From positions 1 to 63,435 of the forward strand of contig JAJXWO010000021.1 of assembly GCA_021781535.1 (NCBI GenBank): DNA of 63,435 nucleotides. Direction: 5' to 3'. The DNA is from Deltaproteobacteria bacterium (GTDB taxonomy: Bacteria; Desulfobacterota; Desulfuromonadia; Geobacterales; Pseudopelobacteraceae). A program made the position numbers and the translations under genes. This document shows positions 48,501 through 58,400 of the stretch, piece by piece. The notes under the pieces were generated by a model that was given only the letters and a program-made list of their open reading frames with translations, did no database searches and was not told the origin of the DNA. Position 1 is the stretch's first letter; every line of letters starts with the position of its first letter.

Positions 48501-51500
48501 CGGCGCTTTCACGGGTGACTTCGAAGGGACCGCCCTTGACGCCGCTATAATAGGTGATTCCGGCTGGCGGTGTTGTGGGGAAGAGATGCAGGTCGTGGTA
48601 CGGACCTGCTACCTGCTGCGCAACTTCGCAATGTACCGTCGTGACGCCCTGCAGAGGGAAAAAACGGCAGCCGAGTCGGGAAACGAGCTTTTGAACTGCC
48701 ACGGCATCTCCGCCAACCACACATTCATCCGGGGTGTTGATGATCAGAAGATAGGCTCGCGGGATATCGGTCAGCAGCTGCAGCACGTTGCCGGCCGGGG
48801 CAGCCACGACCCCGAGGCTCCAGTTTACCGTCTCGTCGTCACCCAGTCCCCAGCATTGTCGTGCTGCACGACATTCGCCGGCCATGTCGTGGGTAAAGAG
48901 TGTTGATTCCTGCATGCGGCTGTACATGCCGTCCCGGTCACGCCAGGCGTGTAGGGCGAGGAGTCCCGCCGATTCACCCAGACTGTAGCCGATAACGGCG
49001 GAGGGTGTGACGCCAAAGCTGCGAACCAGATCACTGACGGCGCACCCGGTGGCAACCTGGCCGAAGATGACGGCCCGGTGGTTGGTGTCGATCTCGCCGG
49101 CAGGGGCGCCGTTCCAGAACAGTTCCGGTTGAAACTGGTTACGCAGATGGAGGTTATCGGCGTTCTGGGCGCGCAGGATTTCGGGCCAGCGGCTGAAGAG
49201 CTCCATCCCCATGCCGGGATAATGGTTGCCGGAACCGGGGAATACGAAGGCGATCCGTGTATCGCGGCCAAGCGGCTCCGGAGTATAGAAAAGCCGGTCG
49301 CGCAGGGCTGGTACGGAGTCGGTGGGCAACCCACCGACGCTCAGGGTATGTTTCCCCTGCTCGATCAGTGCTGCAAGTTCACCGGTGTTCCTGGCAACTA
49401 GAGACATGGCGAGGGCTTTGCCGGCTGAGGCCTCATACCGTTCCCGCCAGATTCCGGCCAACCGATTAATGTCAATAGTTTTGTTTTTAGACAGGTTACG
49501 ACCAAGTTCATCCAGTTCAGCTTTAAGTTCGTCCGGATGGTCGCCGGCCAGAGCAAAGAGGAATTCGATGCCGGTACCGAGCGGGGCGATCAGGTCAGGC
49601 GAGTTTCCCGGCTGCTGCCCGTCCCACCCTTCGAGTACGACATGACTGCAGGAACCATCAACTCCGCAACTGCTGACTCCGGCCCGGCGTGGTCCGTCAT
49701 CCCGGTTGCGCAACCAGTAACGGGAGCTCCGCGGCAGAAAGAGCGGGCCGGCGAGGGAGAGTTCAGGGCACGGCTGTTCGATGCCACGGCAGGCAGGAAT
49801 GATCTCCTGATGCAGGGCCAGGCAGGCGCGCACAACAGAAGCCAGACCGGAGGCGGCACCGCAGTGACCGATGTCGGCCTTGACTGAAGAAACGGCGCAC
49901 GAGTGATGTTTCCTGTCTGTTTCGCCGAAGAACGATGCCAGAGCAGCAGCCTCCCTGCGGTCCTCCTTGGAGTTGCCGCCGGCGTTGGCTTCCAGATAAT
50001 CAACCGTGCCAGGGCTCACCCCGGCATCGGCATAGGCGCGTTCCAGGGCATGCCCGTAGGCGCTGGCGTCGCACGGCTGCACGTTGCCTCCACTGGAACC
50101 GATGCCGCGGATAACGGCATAGATACGATCACCATCACGCTCTGCATCTGCCAGCCGTTTGAGAACAACCGCCGTGGCGCCTTCTCCGATCGTAGAGCCG
50201 TCCGCACCTTGATCAAAGGGGACAGCGGTTCCGGAGTGGGAGAAGGGGCGCAGTGAGTGGTGGCCAAGAACCGCCCGCAGATCACCCGCAAGATCTACGC
50301 TGCCAACCAGCGCGCGGTCAAGTTCACCGGCCTGGAGCAGACGGACTGCTGTTTCCAGTGAGCGGACACCGGAACTCTCTTCGCTCGAGAGGGTGAAGCT
50401 CGGACCGCCGACGCGGAATTCCCGCGCGATCCTGCTGGCGACGACGCTACCCAGCGCGCCCATGGTTCGGTTGGCGCTCAAGGCCGGTCCGGTTGCGTTG
50501 CAGAGCTGCGCTGTCCACGCGCTCAATTCTTCGGGAGAAAGCTCGCGCCCCAGCTCTCTGGCCCACTCCGCAGCCTGCTCGGGCAGAGACCAGCGCAGGC
50601 TGAAGTTGGTACTGTTCAGGTCGAGGGCAATGCCGATAAAAACACCGGTCGTGCGGTTGTCTTCACGGCCCAGACCGGCATCATGCATGGCAGCGGCGGC
50701 GGTCTGGAGCATCAGCAGCTGCTGGGGGAGCATCTCCTCCATCTCGCGGGGTGGGATGCGGAATTGGTCCGGGGCAATCGTCAGCTCATCCAGATAAAAA
50801 CCGCTGAAAGGTGTACGGTCCAGCCCCTGCTGATGAAACCAGTCGCTATCCTGCGCACCCCACCACCTGTCGGGTGTTGTGGGAAGAGCCGCAGCGTCAC
50901 CACCCAGAACCCGTTCCTGAAAGGCACGAAGGTTCTGCCAGGGACCGAAACGGGCATCAATGCCGACGACGGCAATGGGGGTGCTGCTTCTGTCCACTTG
51001 AAGGGGAGGAGGGGTAAGGGGGGTGGACGGCAGCCACTCTTCAACCAGCAGATGGGCATTGATACCGCCGAAGCCGAACGCGCTGATTGCGGCTCTGCGT
51101 GGTGTGCCATCGCTGCGGCGGTGCCACGGTTCCGATGCCTTCAGGACGCGGAACGGGCTCTGCTCCAGTCCCATGCCCGGCTGGGGACTATTGAAATTGG
51201 CGGTGGGGGGGAGTGTCTCCGCCTGCATGGCAAGCAGAACTTTTGTCAGGGCCGCTCCGCCGGCAGCGGTCAACAGGTGCCCGATGTTTGACTTGACCGA
51301 ACCGATAACGCAGCTGTTTCCGCCCGTTTCCGTACCTTCCCAGAGTTCCTTCAGGCTGGCTACTTCCACGGCATCGCCAACCGGGGTACCGGTGGCATGA
51401 CACTCGATCAGGTCAACATCACCGGGGTTCCAGCCTGCCTGCGTGTAGGCGGCACGCATGGCACGCAGCTGTCCTTCTGACAGGGGAGCCAACAGGCTGC

Positions 51501-52455
51501 CGCCAATATCACTGGCCAGGCCGATGCCGGTGATGACGCCATAGATCCGGTCACCGTGGGCTACGGCGTCTGCGGTCCGCTTGAGCAGGAACAGTCCGGC
51601 TCCTTCTCCCACAACGAGACCGTCACCGGCTGCGTCGAAGGGAGCGCTGATACCGCGCTTAGAGAGGGCGCGCAGCTGGGAAAAACCCATCTGGGTATAG
51701 AGGGGGTCCGGACGGGAGAGCCCCCCGGTCAACATGGCGTCGGCTCTGCCGGACAGGAGTTCCGCCACGGCCAGTTTGATGGCGTACAGCGAGGAGGCAC
51801 AGGCGGCATCGAGGGTGCAGTTTCCTCCGCCAAGTCCGAGCGCCTGAGCCAGAATCCCGGCGGGGAGGCCGGCTACGTAGCGATTTAGTGCGTTAGAAGT
51901 GATTGTATGATTTTTTTCGTCAGAAAATGACTTCCTTAACGCACGTATCCCGTTTATCAGGGGCAAGGGTGTAAGGGGGGCGGATGGCGCGGTATGACCA
52001 AGCAGCTTTTCCTCAAAGGTCTTGCCCAGCCATGTGCGAGCCAGTTGAGTCGAGGTTTCGCTCGGCAGCGCCAGATTGCCGATAATCACGCCAATGCGTG
52101 AGCGGTCGAGCGGAGCGGTGACGCCATCGTCAAAGGCGCGTTTTCCGGCATGGATCAGCAGGTGAAAGAGCGGATCAAGACCTTCCAGGCGGGCCGGATC
52201 AATGGCAAGTCCGCTCAGGGATGCGGTGGGCGGAATGTCATCAATAAAGCAGCCACGGCGTGAATAGACCCGGTCCGGTACCCCGACAGCGGGAGCAAAA
52301 ACCGTATCGGCCGGTACCTGCCAGCGCCCCGCCGGTACCTCGCGGGTCGCACTCCGGCCATTACGGACGTTTGTCCAGAAGCTTTCAAGATCCGGTGCAT
52401 CGGGGAAAATACCGCCGATCCCGACAATGGCGACTGTGGGAGTGGAAACCGGCAT
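45520..52455 (-). CDS. pfaC: PfaC-type PUFA synthase subunit, KS-CLF-AT-DH-DH
   Basis: 2311 residues. Domains in order: an active ketosynthase (about 5-460; Cys219 in LDAACASSLYA, HATGTPVGDAVE, NIGHLLTAAG); a chain-length factor (about 492-940) where the Cys is replaced by Glu693 in TLSSEESSG; an acyltransferase (about 1065-1380; VFPGSGNHYPGMG, Ser1158 in GYSLGES); then four FabA-type hot-dog units making two dehydratases (about 1565-1860 and 1985-2300; active His in FITCHFVDDRVMPG and FFKAHFFEDPVTPG). This is PfaC with the PfaB acyltransferase built in, as in myxobacterial pfa3. No AGPAT domain follows. ATG 52455 (TGATG with pfaA stop, GGAAG upstream) is preferred to GTG 52479. It installs and positions the double bonds of a polyene acyl chain (inferred from the family). 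Several linkers contain palindromic repeats. Confidence 0.93.
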   Translation of the reverse strand: MPVSTPTVAIVGIGGIFPDAPDLESFWTNVRNGRSATREVPAGRWQVPADTVFAPAVGVPDRVYSRRGCFIDDIPPTASLSGLAIDPARLEGLDPLFHLLIHAGKRAFDDGVTAPLDRSRIGVIIGNLALPSETSTQLARTWLGKTFEEKLLGHTAPSAPLTPLPLINGIRALRKSFSDEKNHTITSNALNRYVAGLPAGILAQALGLGGGNCTLDAACASSLYAIKLAVAELLSGRADAMLTGGLSRPDPLYTQMGFSQLRALSKRGISAPFDAAGDGLVVGEGAGLFLLKRTADAVAHGDRIYGVITGIGLASDIGGSLLAPLSEGQLRAMRAAYTQAGWNPGDVDLIECHATGTPVGDAVEVASLKELWEGTETGGNSCVIGSVKSNIGHLLTAAGGAALTKVLLAMQAETLPPTANFNSPQPGMGLEQSPFRVLKASEPWHRRSDGTPRRAAISAFGFGGINAHLLVEEWLPSTPLTPPPLQVDRSSTPIAVVGIDARFGPWQNLRAFQERVLGGDAAALPTTPDRWWGAQDSDWFHQQGLDRTPFSGFYLDELTIAPDQFRIPPREMEEMLPQQLLMLQTAAAAMHDAGLGREDNRTTGVFIGIALDLNSTNFSLRWSLPEQAAEWARELGRELSPEELSAWTAQLCNATGPALSANRTMGALGSVVASRIAREFRVGGPSFTLSSEESSGVRSLETAVRLLQAGELDRALVGSVDLAGDLRAVLGHHSLRPFSHSGTAVPFDQGADGSTIGEGATAVVLKRLADAERDGDRIYAVIRGIGSSGGNVQPCDASAYGHALERAYADAGVSPGTVDYLEANAGGNSKEDRREAAALASFFGETDRKHHSCAVSSVKADIGHCGAASGLASVVRACLALHQEIIPACRGIEQPCPELSLAGPLFLPRSSRYWLRNRDDGPRRAGVSSCGVDGSCSHVVLEGWDGQQPGNSPDLIAPLGTGIEFLFALAGDHPDELKAELDELGRNLSKNKTIDINRLAGIWRERYEASAGKALAMSLVARNTGELAALIEQGKHTLSVGGLPTDSVPALRDRLFYTPEPLGRDTRIAFVFPGSGNHYPGMGMELFSRWPEILRAQNADNLHLRNQFQPELFWNGAPAGEIDTNHRAVIFGQVATGCAVSDLVRSFGVTPSAVIGYSLGESAGLLALHAWRDRDGMYSRMQESTLFTHDMAGECRAARQCWGLGDDETVNWSLGVVAAPAGNVLQLLTDIPRAYLLIINTPDECVVGGDAVAVQKLVSRLGCRFFPLQGVTTVHCEVAQQVAGPYHDLHLFPTTPPAGITYYSGVKGGPFEVTRESAAASILGQALHGIDYPAVIESAYQDGVRLFIEMGPGASCSRMIGRILDGRPHLARSACYGGQDPVSILLRLLANLIAERVPLDLTPLFNTLPAETPEDTKTVRVRVTIGGTPFNPPLPLVSFKSHSTPIPDGEGTKTGTDSLLSEFARVQHEQIRAHEAFLDFSEGITRSMAQAIELEMTLRQALGDDAPHDSAQATVGELSRTTSPPPRHTAVSTVAFNRDLCLEFARGSVADMLGPDFAGVDSFPTRVRLPDEPLMLVDRILSVEGEPKSMTHGRVITEHDIHPNAWYLDGGRIPTCIAVEAGQADLFLSGYLGIDFITRGCAVYRLLDAVVTFHRGLPGPGEIIQYDIRIERFFRQGDTWLFNFFFEATVGGQPLLSMRDGCAGFFSQQELDAGKGIVRPALDLRPTIGIRPADWQELVPMVREGFDAVQLDRLRDGDLAACFGPLFAGLPLSRPLTIPGGRMRLVHRVNEINPSGGRCGIGIITAEADIHPDDWFITCHFVDDRVMPGTLMYECCMHTLRIYLLRLGWVAEAQESAWEPVPGVASKLCCRGQVLESTSVVTYEVTIREIGYRPEPYVICDALMYADGKPIVEITGMSARLTGTTREQLQALWSALPPLPIGEDRGEGIKAAIYTKEQILAYSNGNPSEGFGEPYRIFDSGRKIARLPGPPFQFMDRVTALRGKPWQMTAGAMAEAQYDLPPDAWFFAADRQARMPFAILLEAALQPCGWLAAYVGSALTSPSDISFRNLGGTAVQHRPVTPESGVLTCSSTMKKVATSGGMIIQEYDFSVADRQGILYEGDTMFGFFSKEALATQVGIRDAQPYQPTAVEIGRGRTLSYPETAPFPEKQLRMVDRIELFVSDGGPRGLGYIRGFKDVDPEEWFFKAHFFEDPVTPGSLGLESFIQLVKYAAVERWGWQEGDVISAVALQRKHRWLYRGQVVPTNSRVTVSAWITAVDEQERVMTADGFLAVDGKLIYQMNDFTVKMESER
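46611..46650 (-). repeat. Palindromic repeat-like element translated in-frame in pfaC
   Basis: The stretch has the form TCCCCTCACCCCGG then CCTCTCCAATTGGAAGAGG, ending in a G-run: a hairpin (46626-46644) with G/C-rich flanks, like the intergenic palindromic repeats common in proteobacteria. Here it is inside pfaC, in the linker between the two dehydratase domains, and reads as PLPIGEDRGEG. Similar Pro/Leu/Gly-rich linkers (PLTPPPLQV near 51010, PIPDGEGTK near 48115) may be related. Confidence 0.55.
51888..51944 (-). repeat. AT-rich inverted repeat inside the first KS of pfaC
   Basis: GTGCGTTAGAAGT (51888-51900) and ACTTCCTTAACGCAC (51930-51944) are inverted copies that differ by two bases, flanking a 29-base AT-rich loop. 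It is a conspicuous AT-rich patch in a GC-rich gene. It is translated in-frame (around RALRKSFSDEKNHTITSNAL) just before the active-site part of the first ketosynthase, and looks like an inserted element. Confidence 0.6.
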
Positions 52456-55400
52456 CAGGCGGCTTCCAGTACGACGCACCCCGGCTGTGATAACTGATTA
52501 CGACGAAAAGCCCGCTCAAGGGATGGATCGATGACACATTCATACCCCTCCAGTCGTGCAATCAGCTTGCCCGTGGTCCGGTCGAGGAATTCCATGTCGG
52601 CCGAGGCGGAGTGCTCTCGTTCAGCAGTGACACGGATAACTATCTGGGCCCCGTTATTGGGGAAGCTGTCGTGGAACTGGCGGAAGCGTCCCGCAAAAGA
52701 GGGGAGGGAGCCGGAGCCAAAACGTTCGAAACTCCAGAGGATCATGAGCTGGAAAGCACAGTCCAGCACCAGGGGATCGGTAATCCAGCTGTTTCTCAAT
52801 GGCTGTTTGACCCACTTGGTCGGCTCAGGAGCGGCTTTCACCAGGGCAGAAATACCTTTTGGTGAACAGCCGCTGATCTGTTCGATACCATGCAGGTCGG
52901 GCCCGTGGAAGAGGCGTTCCTGGTCGTAGATCACGCCGTCGTTGTGGACATAGGGGGTTGTAGGCAGGTCGATAATCGAGCGGAGACCTTCCGGTAACTT
53001 TGTGGCCAGGACTATTTCGGCGCTTGCATGGAGTATGGTGCGCCCGGTAGTGGCCGTGCTGGTAAGCTCTACAGGAACATAATGGAGCGAGTCCTTCTTT
53101 TCAGCCCGCCCCGCCAGCACATGCAGGGTGCAGGGCGCGGTCTGCTCAAAAATGACCCCTTTGCAGATGCGAAGATTGTTGAAGCCGTGGAAACGGAAGC
53201 CGGGGTTGCCGTGCAGGGCGCCATGGGCAAGCCATTCCACGATCATGGCCATGGGAAGGACGGCTTTGCCATCAATGACATGCGAACGGATGAAGGGGTA
53301 GTCAGCCACCGTCAGGGTAAGGCTGTAGGCCTCCTCCAGCGGCTTGGCCGGGGATGGTGCGGTAGTCGATAGAGATGATCCCGCACTGTCGGCCAATGCA
53401 ATAACCTCTACCGGTGCGTCAGTGGCGCCGATTTCCCTGGCGAGCAGGTCTCCGCCGGCCGCGAGGCTGATCAGGCCGATCCCTTCGCCACTGAAAACCT
53501 TTTTAAGTGCGGGCGTGACCATACCGCCATCCCACGGCCCCCAGTTAATGCAGACGGTGCGGCATGCAGGACGTTTGCGTGACTCGGCCTGGGCCAGTTT
53601 ATTGAGGACCTCGTTGGCAACGGCATAATCTACCTGTCCACTGCGACCGAAGCGGCCGGTGGTGGAACCGAACAGGGCGATAAACCGCAGATCATCCCCG
53701 CACGTTGCGGCGAGCAGTGTGCGCAGTCCTACGACCTTGGTGCTGTAAACCTGGGCAAACTGATCCAGGGTCTTGTCGCCGATCAAGCGGTCGGCCAGAA
53801 CACCCGCCCCGTGGACGATACCCCGGATGGGGCCGTGCTCCCGGCGAATTTCCTGAAGCAGGTCGTTGACCGCCTCAGTAGTGCGTATATCCAGAGAGCG
53901 GTAGAGGGCACGTCCACCGACAGCCTCAATACCGGCGAGGGTTTCTTTTAATTCCCGACCGGCGATGACAGACTGGTAACGCTCTTCAATTTCTTTGGGG
54001 TGAAGCTTACCTGGCGACTGCTCAAGAATAGCCCGTTTAATGGCGCTTTCACCCGTCAGAGTGGTCAACCAGGCCGGTTCGGGAAGCGGTTCCGGACTGC
54101 GCCCGAGCAGGATCAGTAACGGGCGGTACGCTTTGGCCAGTGCGATAGCAGTGGCAGCAGTAACACCACGCCCGCCTCCGGTCACCACAACGACGTCTCC
54201 CGGTTGCAGGGGGGACGGTGATACAGCAGGTGCGGCTGCGGGGAGATCACACTGAGCAAGGGTAACGCGCCCGTCCGGCTTGAGGCCGACTTCAAGCGGT
54301 CCAATATGGAATAGCTCGTTAGCCACCGCCTGAGCGGCGGCGTGGGTATCGGAGAAAGAACCCAGATCGATGGCCTTGCAGGTCATATCTGGCCATTCAC
54401 GTGCCGCAGTTTTAGACAATCCGGCCAGACCACCGGAGGCCGGGTCGGCGAGGATCGAACCGGTGTCAAAGCCAAAGGCGCCGTCAAGGCGTGAAACGGT
54501 ACTGAAAAACGCCCCGTTTTCCTCAGCGCTCCGGTGCAGTGCCGGTGCGGCTTTTTGTAGAAGTAGAAACGCGTTTTCCAGGAAACTGTCGTCTGTTCCG
54601 GATGCCGGGGCAACAATGACCAGTCCCGATATCCTGTCCAACAGTAGTCTGTTCAGATCTTCGTCAGCAGTGATCAGGCGCACTGCGCGGCCCGCACTGC
54701 TCAAGGTATTGCAGAGATCTCCGGAGAAGGCGGAGCCGTCATCGGTAACCCAGATGATGCCATTGTCGGCTATCTGGAGCGTGCCCGCACCTGCAGCGAG
54801 GGGGACCGGAGTGACGGTGCTGCGATTGAGTACGCTCGCGTGCTCTGGTTCCCGTTCGACAATAGCCGCCGGGGAGGCGCTGGCCGGCTGAGGTGGAGTA
54901 GCAGCGGCGCCCTGCTCCAGAAAGTGGGCAATCTCGCCCAGGGTATGCAGGGAGCCCAGGTGCTCAGGGCCGATGACCGGCGAACCGGGGAGCCGCTCCT
55001 GCAGTGCGGAAAGGATTTCGACCCGTTTGATTGAGTCAATGCCCAGGTCAGAATCGAGCCCCATCTCCATCTCCAGCATCTCCACCGGGTAGCCGGTCTT
55101 CTCGCTGACAACCAGCAGCAGGGTTTCAGCGACATTATCCGCGGCAGGTGTCTGTACGGTGGCAGGTGCTACGGTAGCAGTCATGCCGGCGCCGAGAAAA
55201 GAGGCGATCTCGCCCAGGGTATGCAGGGAGCCCAGGTGTTCGGGGCCGATAAGCGGCGAACCGGGTAGCCGTTCCTGCAGTGCAGAAAGGATTTCGACCC
55301 GTTTGATGGAATCGATCCCCAGGTCAGAATCCAGTCCCATCTCCATCTCCAGCATCTCCACCGGGTAGCCGGTTTTCTCGCTGACAACCGCCAGCAGGGT

Positions 55401-58400
55401 TTCGGCAACAGTGTCTGCGGCAGGCGTCTGTACGGTGGCAGGTGCTACGGTAGCTGTCATGCCGGCACCGAGAAAAAAGGCGATCTCGCCCAGGGTATGC
55501 AGGGAGCCCAGGTGCTCAGGGCCGATGACCGGCGAACCGGGGAGCCGCTCCTGCAGTGCGGAAAGGATTTCGACCCGTTTGATGGAGTCGATGCCCAGGT
55601 CCGAATCCAGTCCCATCTCCAATTCCAGCATCTCTACCGGGTAGCCGGTCTTCTCGCTGACAACCGCCAGCAGGGCATCCGAGATACGGTCTCTGTTTGG
55701 CGCCGGGGCTGAAGGTGATGAGGATGGTGATGGCGTAACCACTGCATGGTGTGAAACGGGTGCAATCGCTGCCGGAACCTCTGTGTAAGTCGCTGATGAA
55801 TGAGCAGGCAGAGGTGGTGTAAGAGGTGCGCCGCCTTGAAGGATGCGGTGTTGCTGCTCCAGCAGGGTCTGGATGGTTCTGCTTGCCGTTTCCTGACCTT
55901 CAAGAAAGCGGCGGTGGAGCTGGGCCGTTTCCTCCTGCATCTTCTGCAGGACGGACATCCCTTCCCGGGTGATCCGCAAGGATTCTGCCAGGATGTCCCG
56001 AGAGGCCGGGGTACTCGTCGTCGTGACAACGGCTCCTGACATGATGGCAGACGACGGTGCTGCCGGAGCGGCGACCCGTTGCGTGACGGGGGCACTTGCT
56101 GCGCGCTTGGTCCTCGGCTTGACGTAGTTGGCGCCACAGAGAGGAATTGTCATGAGCGGTTTTTTTGAGGTGGCCGGTTTCGGCGCACTGTAGCCTTCAT
56201 CCCACCTGGCAAGCTGCACAGGATGACCGAGTACGGCAAGTTGGGCCAGGCAGCGGGCCAGATCAGCGATGCCGGAGCGCTTGCCGCTGGAGGCATCGAC
56301 CGCTACGACCGTATATTTTTGTTCTCCCAGAATTGACTTTACCAGACCGCTCAGGCGCGAACCGGGACCAACTTCGACAAAAGTTCTGACACCGGCTACG
56401 TGCATAGCCTCAATTTCAGCAACGAATTCAACCGGTCGTGCCAATTGTTCTGCCAGAATCTCCTTGGCCTTAATTTCACTGGTCGGGTATTCGGTGGCAG
56501 TCGTGTTGGAAAAGACCGGGATGCTCCCTGGTGCCAGGTGTATGTCAGCCAGAGCTGTCAGGAGTGGTGGTGCGGCATCGGCTACCAACGAACTATGGAA
56601 AGCGGCGGCAACCGGCAGCTGTTTGCAGGTCAGTTTGCGGGTGCTGCAGGCCGTAACGGCACGGGCGGTTTCATCACTTCTGCCGGAAAGAACGTACTGG
56701 GTAGGGGCATTGCAATTGGCAATCACCAGATCAAGTTTCTCTTCCTCAAGCATCTGCTCGACATCCGCCAATGGCGCGGAGACCGCCAGCATGCTGCCTT
56801 TGTCGCCGTCTCCGCCGGCCATGAGGCTGCCGCGCAGTCGGGAAAGGGCATGAAATGAGGTCTCGTCCAGGCGGCCGGCAGCACAGAGAGCGGTAAGTTC
56901 GCCATAGCTGTGTCCGGCGGTCGCTTCCGCGGTGATGCCAAATGATTCCATCACCCGCAGGGCCCCCAGGCTGACGGCACCAATGGCTGGCTGGGCAACA
57001 TCCGTGGCACGCAGGGCCTCTTCCTGACGTTGTGCGCTATCCGGCACGAAGGAGGAAAGCGGATAGATCAGATCATTCAGCTGTGCACCGTTCGCGGAAG
57101 AGAAGCCGGTCTCTGCGGCAGTGATCGTCGCCAGCATTTCGGGAAAAGAGCAAGCCAGGTCACGCAGCATGCCGGTGTACTGGGCTCCTTGCCCGGGGAA
57201 GAGTATGCCGAGCTTGCCTGCGACCGGGCCGGTGGCATAGTAGGCGCCGTCCGGGCTGTTCCAGGCGGTCGTGGGGTTTTTGCGCAGCATGGCACAGGTA
57301 TTGGAACGAAGCGATTTCAGGTTGGTCTTGTCCCGTTCCGCCACAAGGATCAGGCGGCAGGGTGCCTCAGCGTCATAGACAGCGCGCAGGGCAGCGGCTT
57401 GCGTCCGGAGATCGATCCAGGGCTGTTCTTCGCTGACCGCGGAGAGTGCCGTCTCCAAAACTGTGGCATCGATGCCGGAAAATGGCAGAATCTGGACGTT
57501 GCCATCCCAGTCTGCTGAGCTGCTGGTTGGCCGGTACTCTTCCAGCACGGTATGAAAGTTGGACCCGCCAAACCCGAAGGCACTGACCGCTGCGCGACGT
57601 GGAGCGCCGTCAGGAGAAACCCAGGGGCGTTTTTCCGCAGCCAGGTAGAAGGGGGTGCCGCCATCCGAAACCTCTTTGAGCGGATTCTGCACCTTGATGG
57701 TCGGCGGGATGACCTTGTGGTGCAGCGCCAGCGCCGCTTTGATCAGGCCGGCCGCTCCGGCGGCTGCCTTGGTGTGGCCAATCTGTGACTTGACCGATCC
57801 GAGGGCGCACCACGGTCTGTCCGACGTGCCGTAGATTTCCCGCAGGGCCGAAACCTCAACCGCGTCGCCTACTTTCGTGCCGGTACCATGGGCCTCCACC
57901 AGACCGATACTTTCCGGGGTGACTCCCGCCCGCTGGTAAGCATCCAGGATCGCCTTTTTCTGGCCGGAGGCGCTGGGGGTATAGATCGCTTCGCCCTTAC
58001 CGTCGCTGGATGAGCCAACTCCACGGATTACGGCATAGATTTTATCGTTGTCACGCTCAGCGTCAGCCAGACGTTTGATGACTACCAGCCCGAGACCTTC
58101 GCCGATGATGGTGCCGTCACTGGTTGCATCAAACGGTTTGGCGTTGCCGGTGGCTGAAAGCGCCGGGGTCTTGCTGAAGCACATGTACATGAAGATATCG
58201 TTGAAGGTGTCTATTCCGCCGGTTACCACCATGTCGGATTTGCCGGTGGCCAGCTCCATGCTGGCAAGATGCAGCGCGCTCAACGAACTGGCGCAGGCGG
58301 CGTCGACTACACAGTTGGTGCCGCCCAGATCGTACTGTTTGCTGATACGGCCGGCGACTACATTTCCAAGTAGTCCCGGAAAGGAATTTTCCTGCCAGGG

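Noticed and set aside
49600..51000. Second ketosynthase of pfaC as an active enzyme
   Set aside because: The active-site Cys is replaced by Glu693 (SSEESSG), so it is a chain-length factor.
54931..55690. Regular repeats considered as a CRISPR array
   Set aside because: The unit is 276 bases, is fully coding, and encodes ACP domains.
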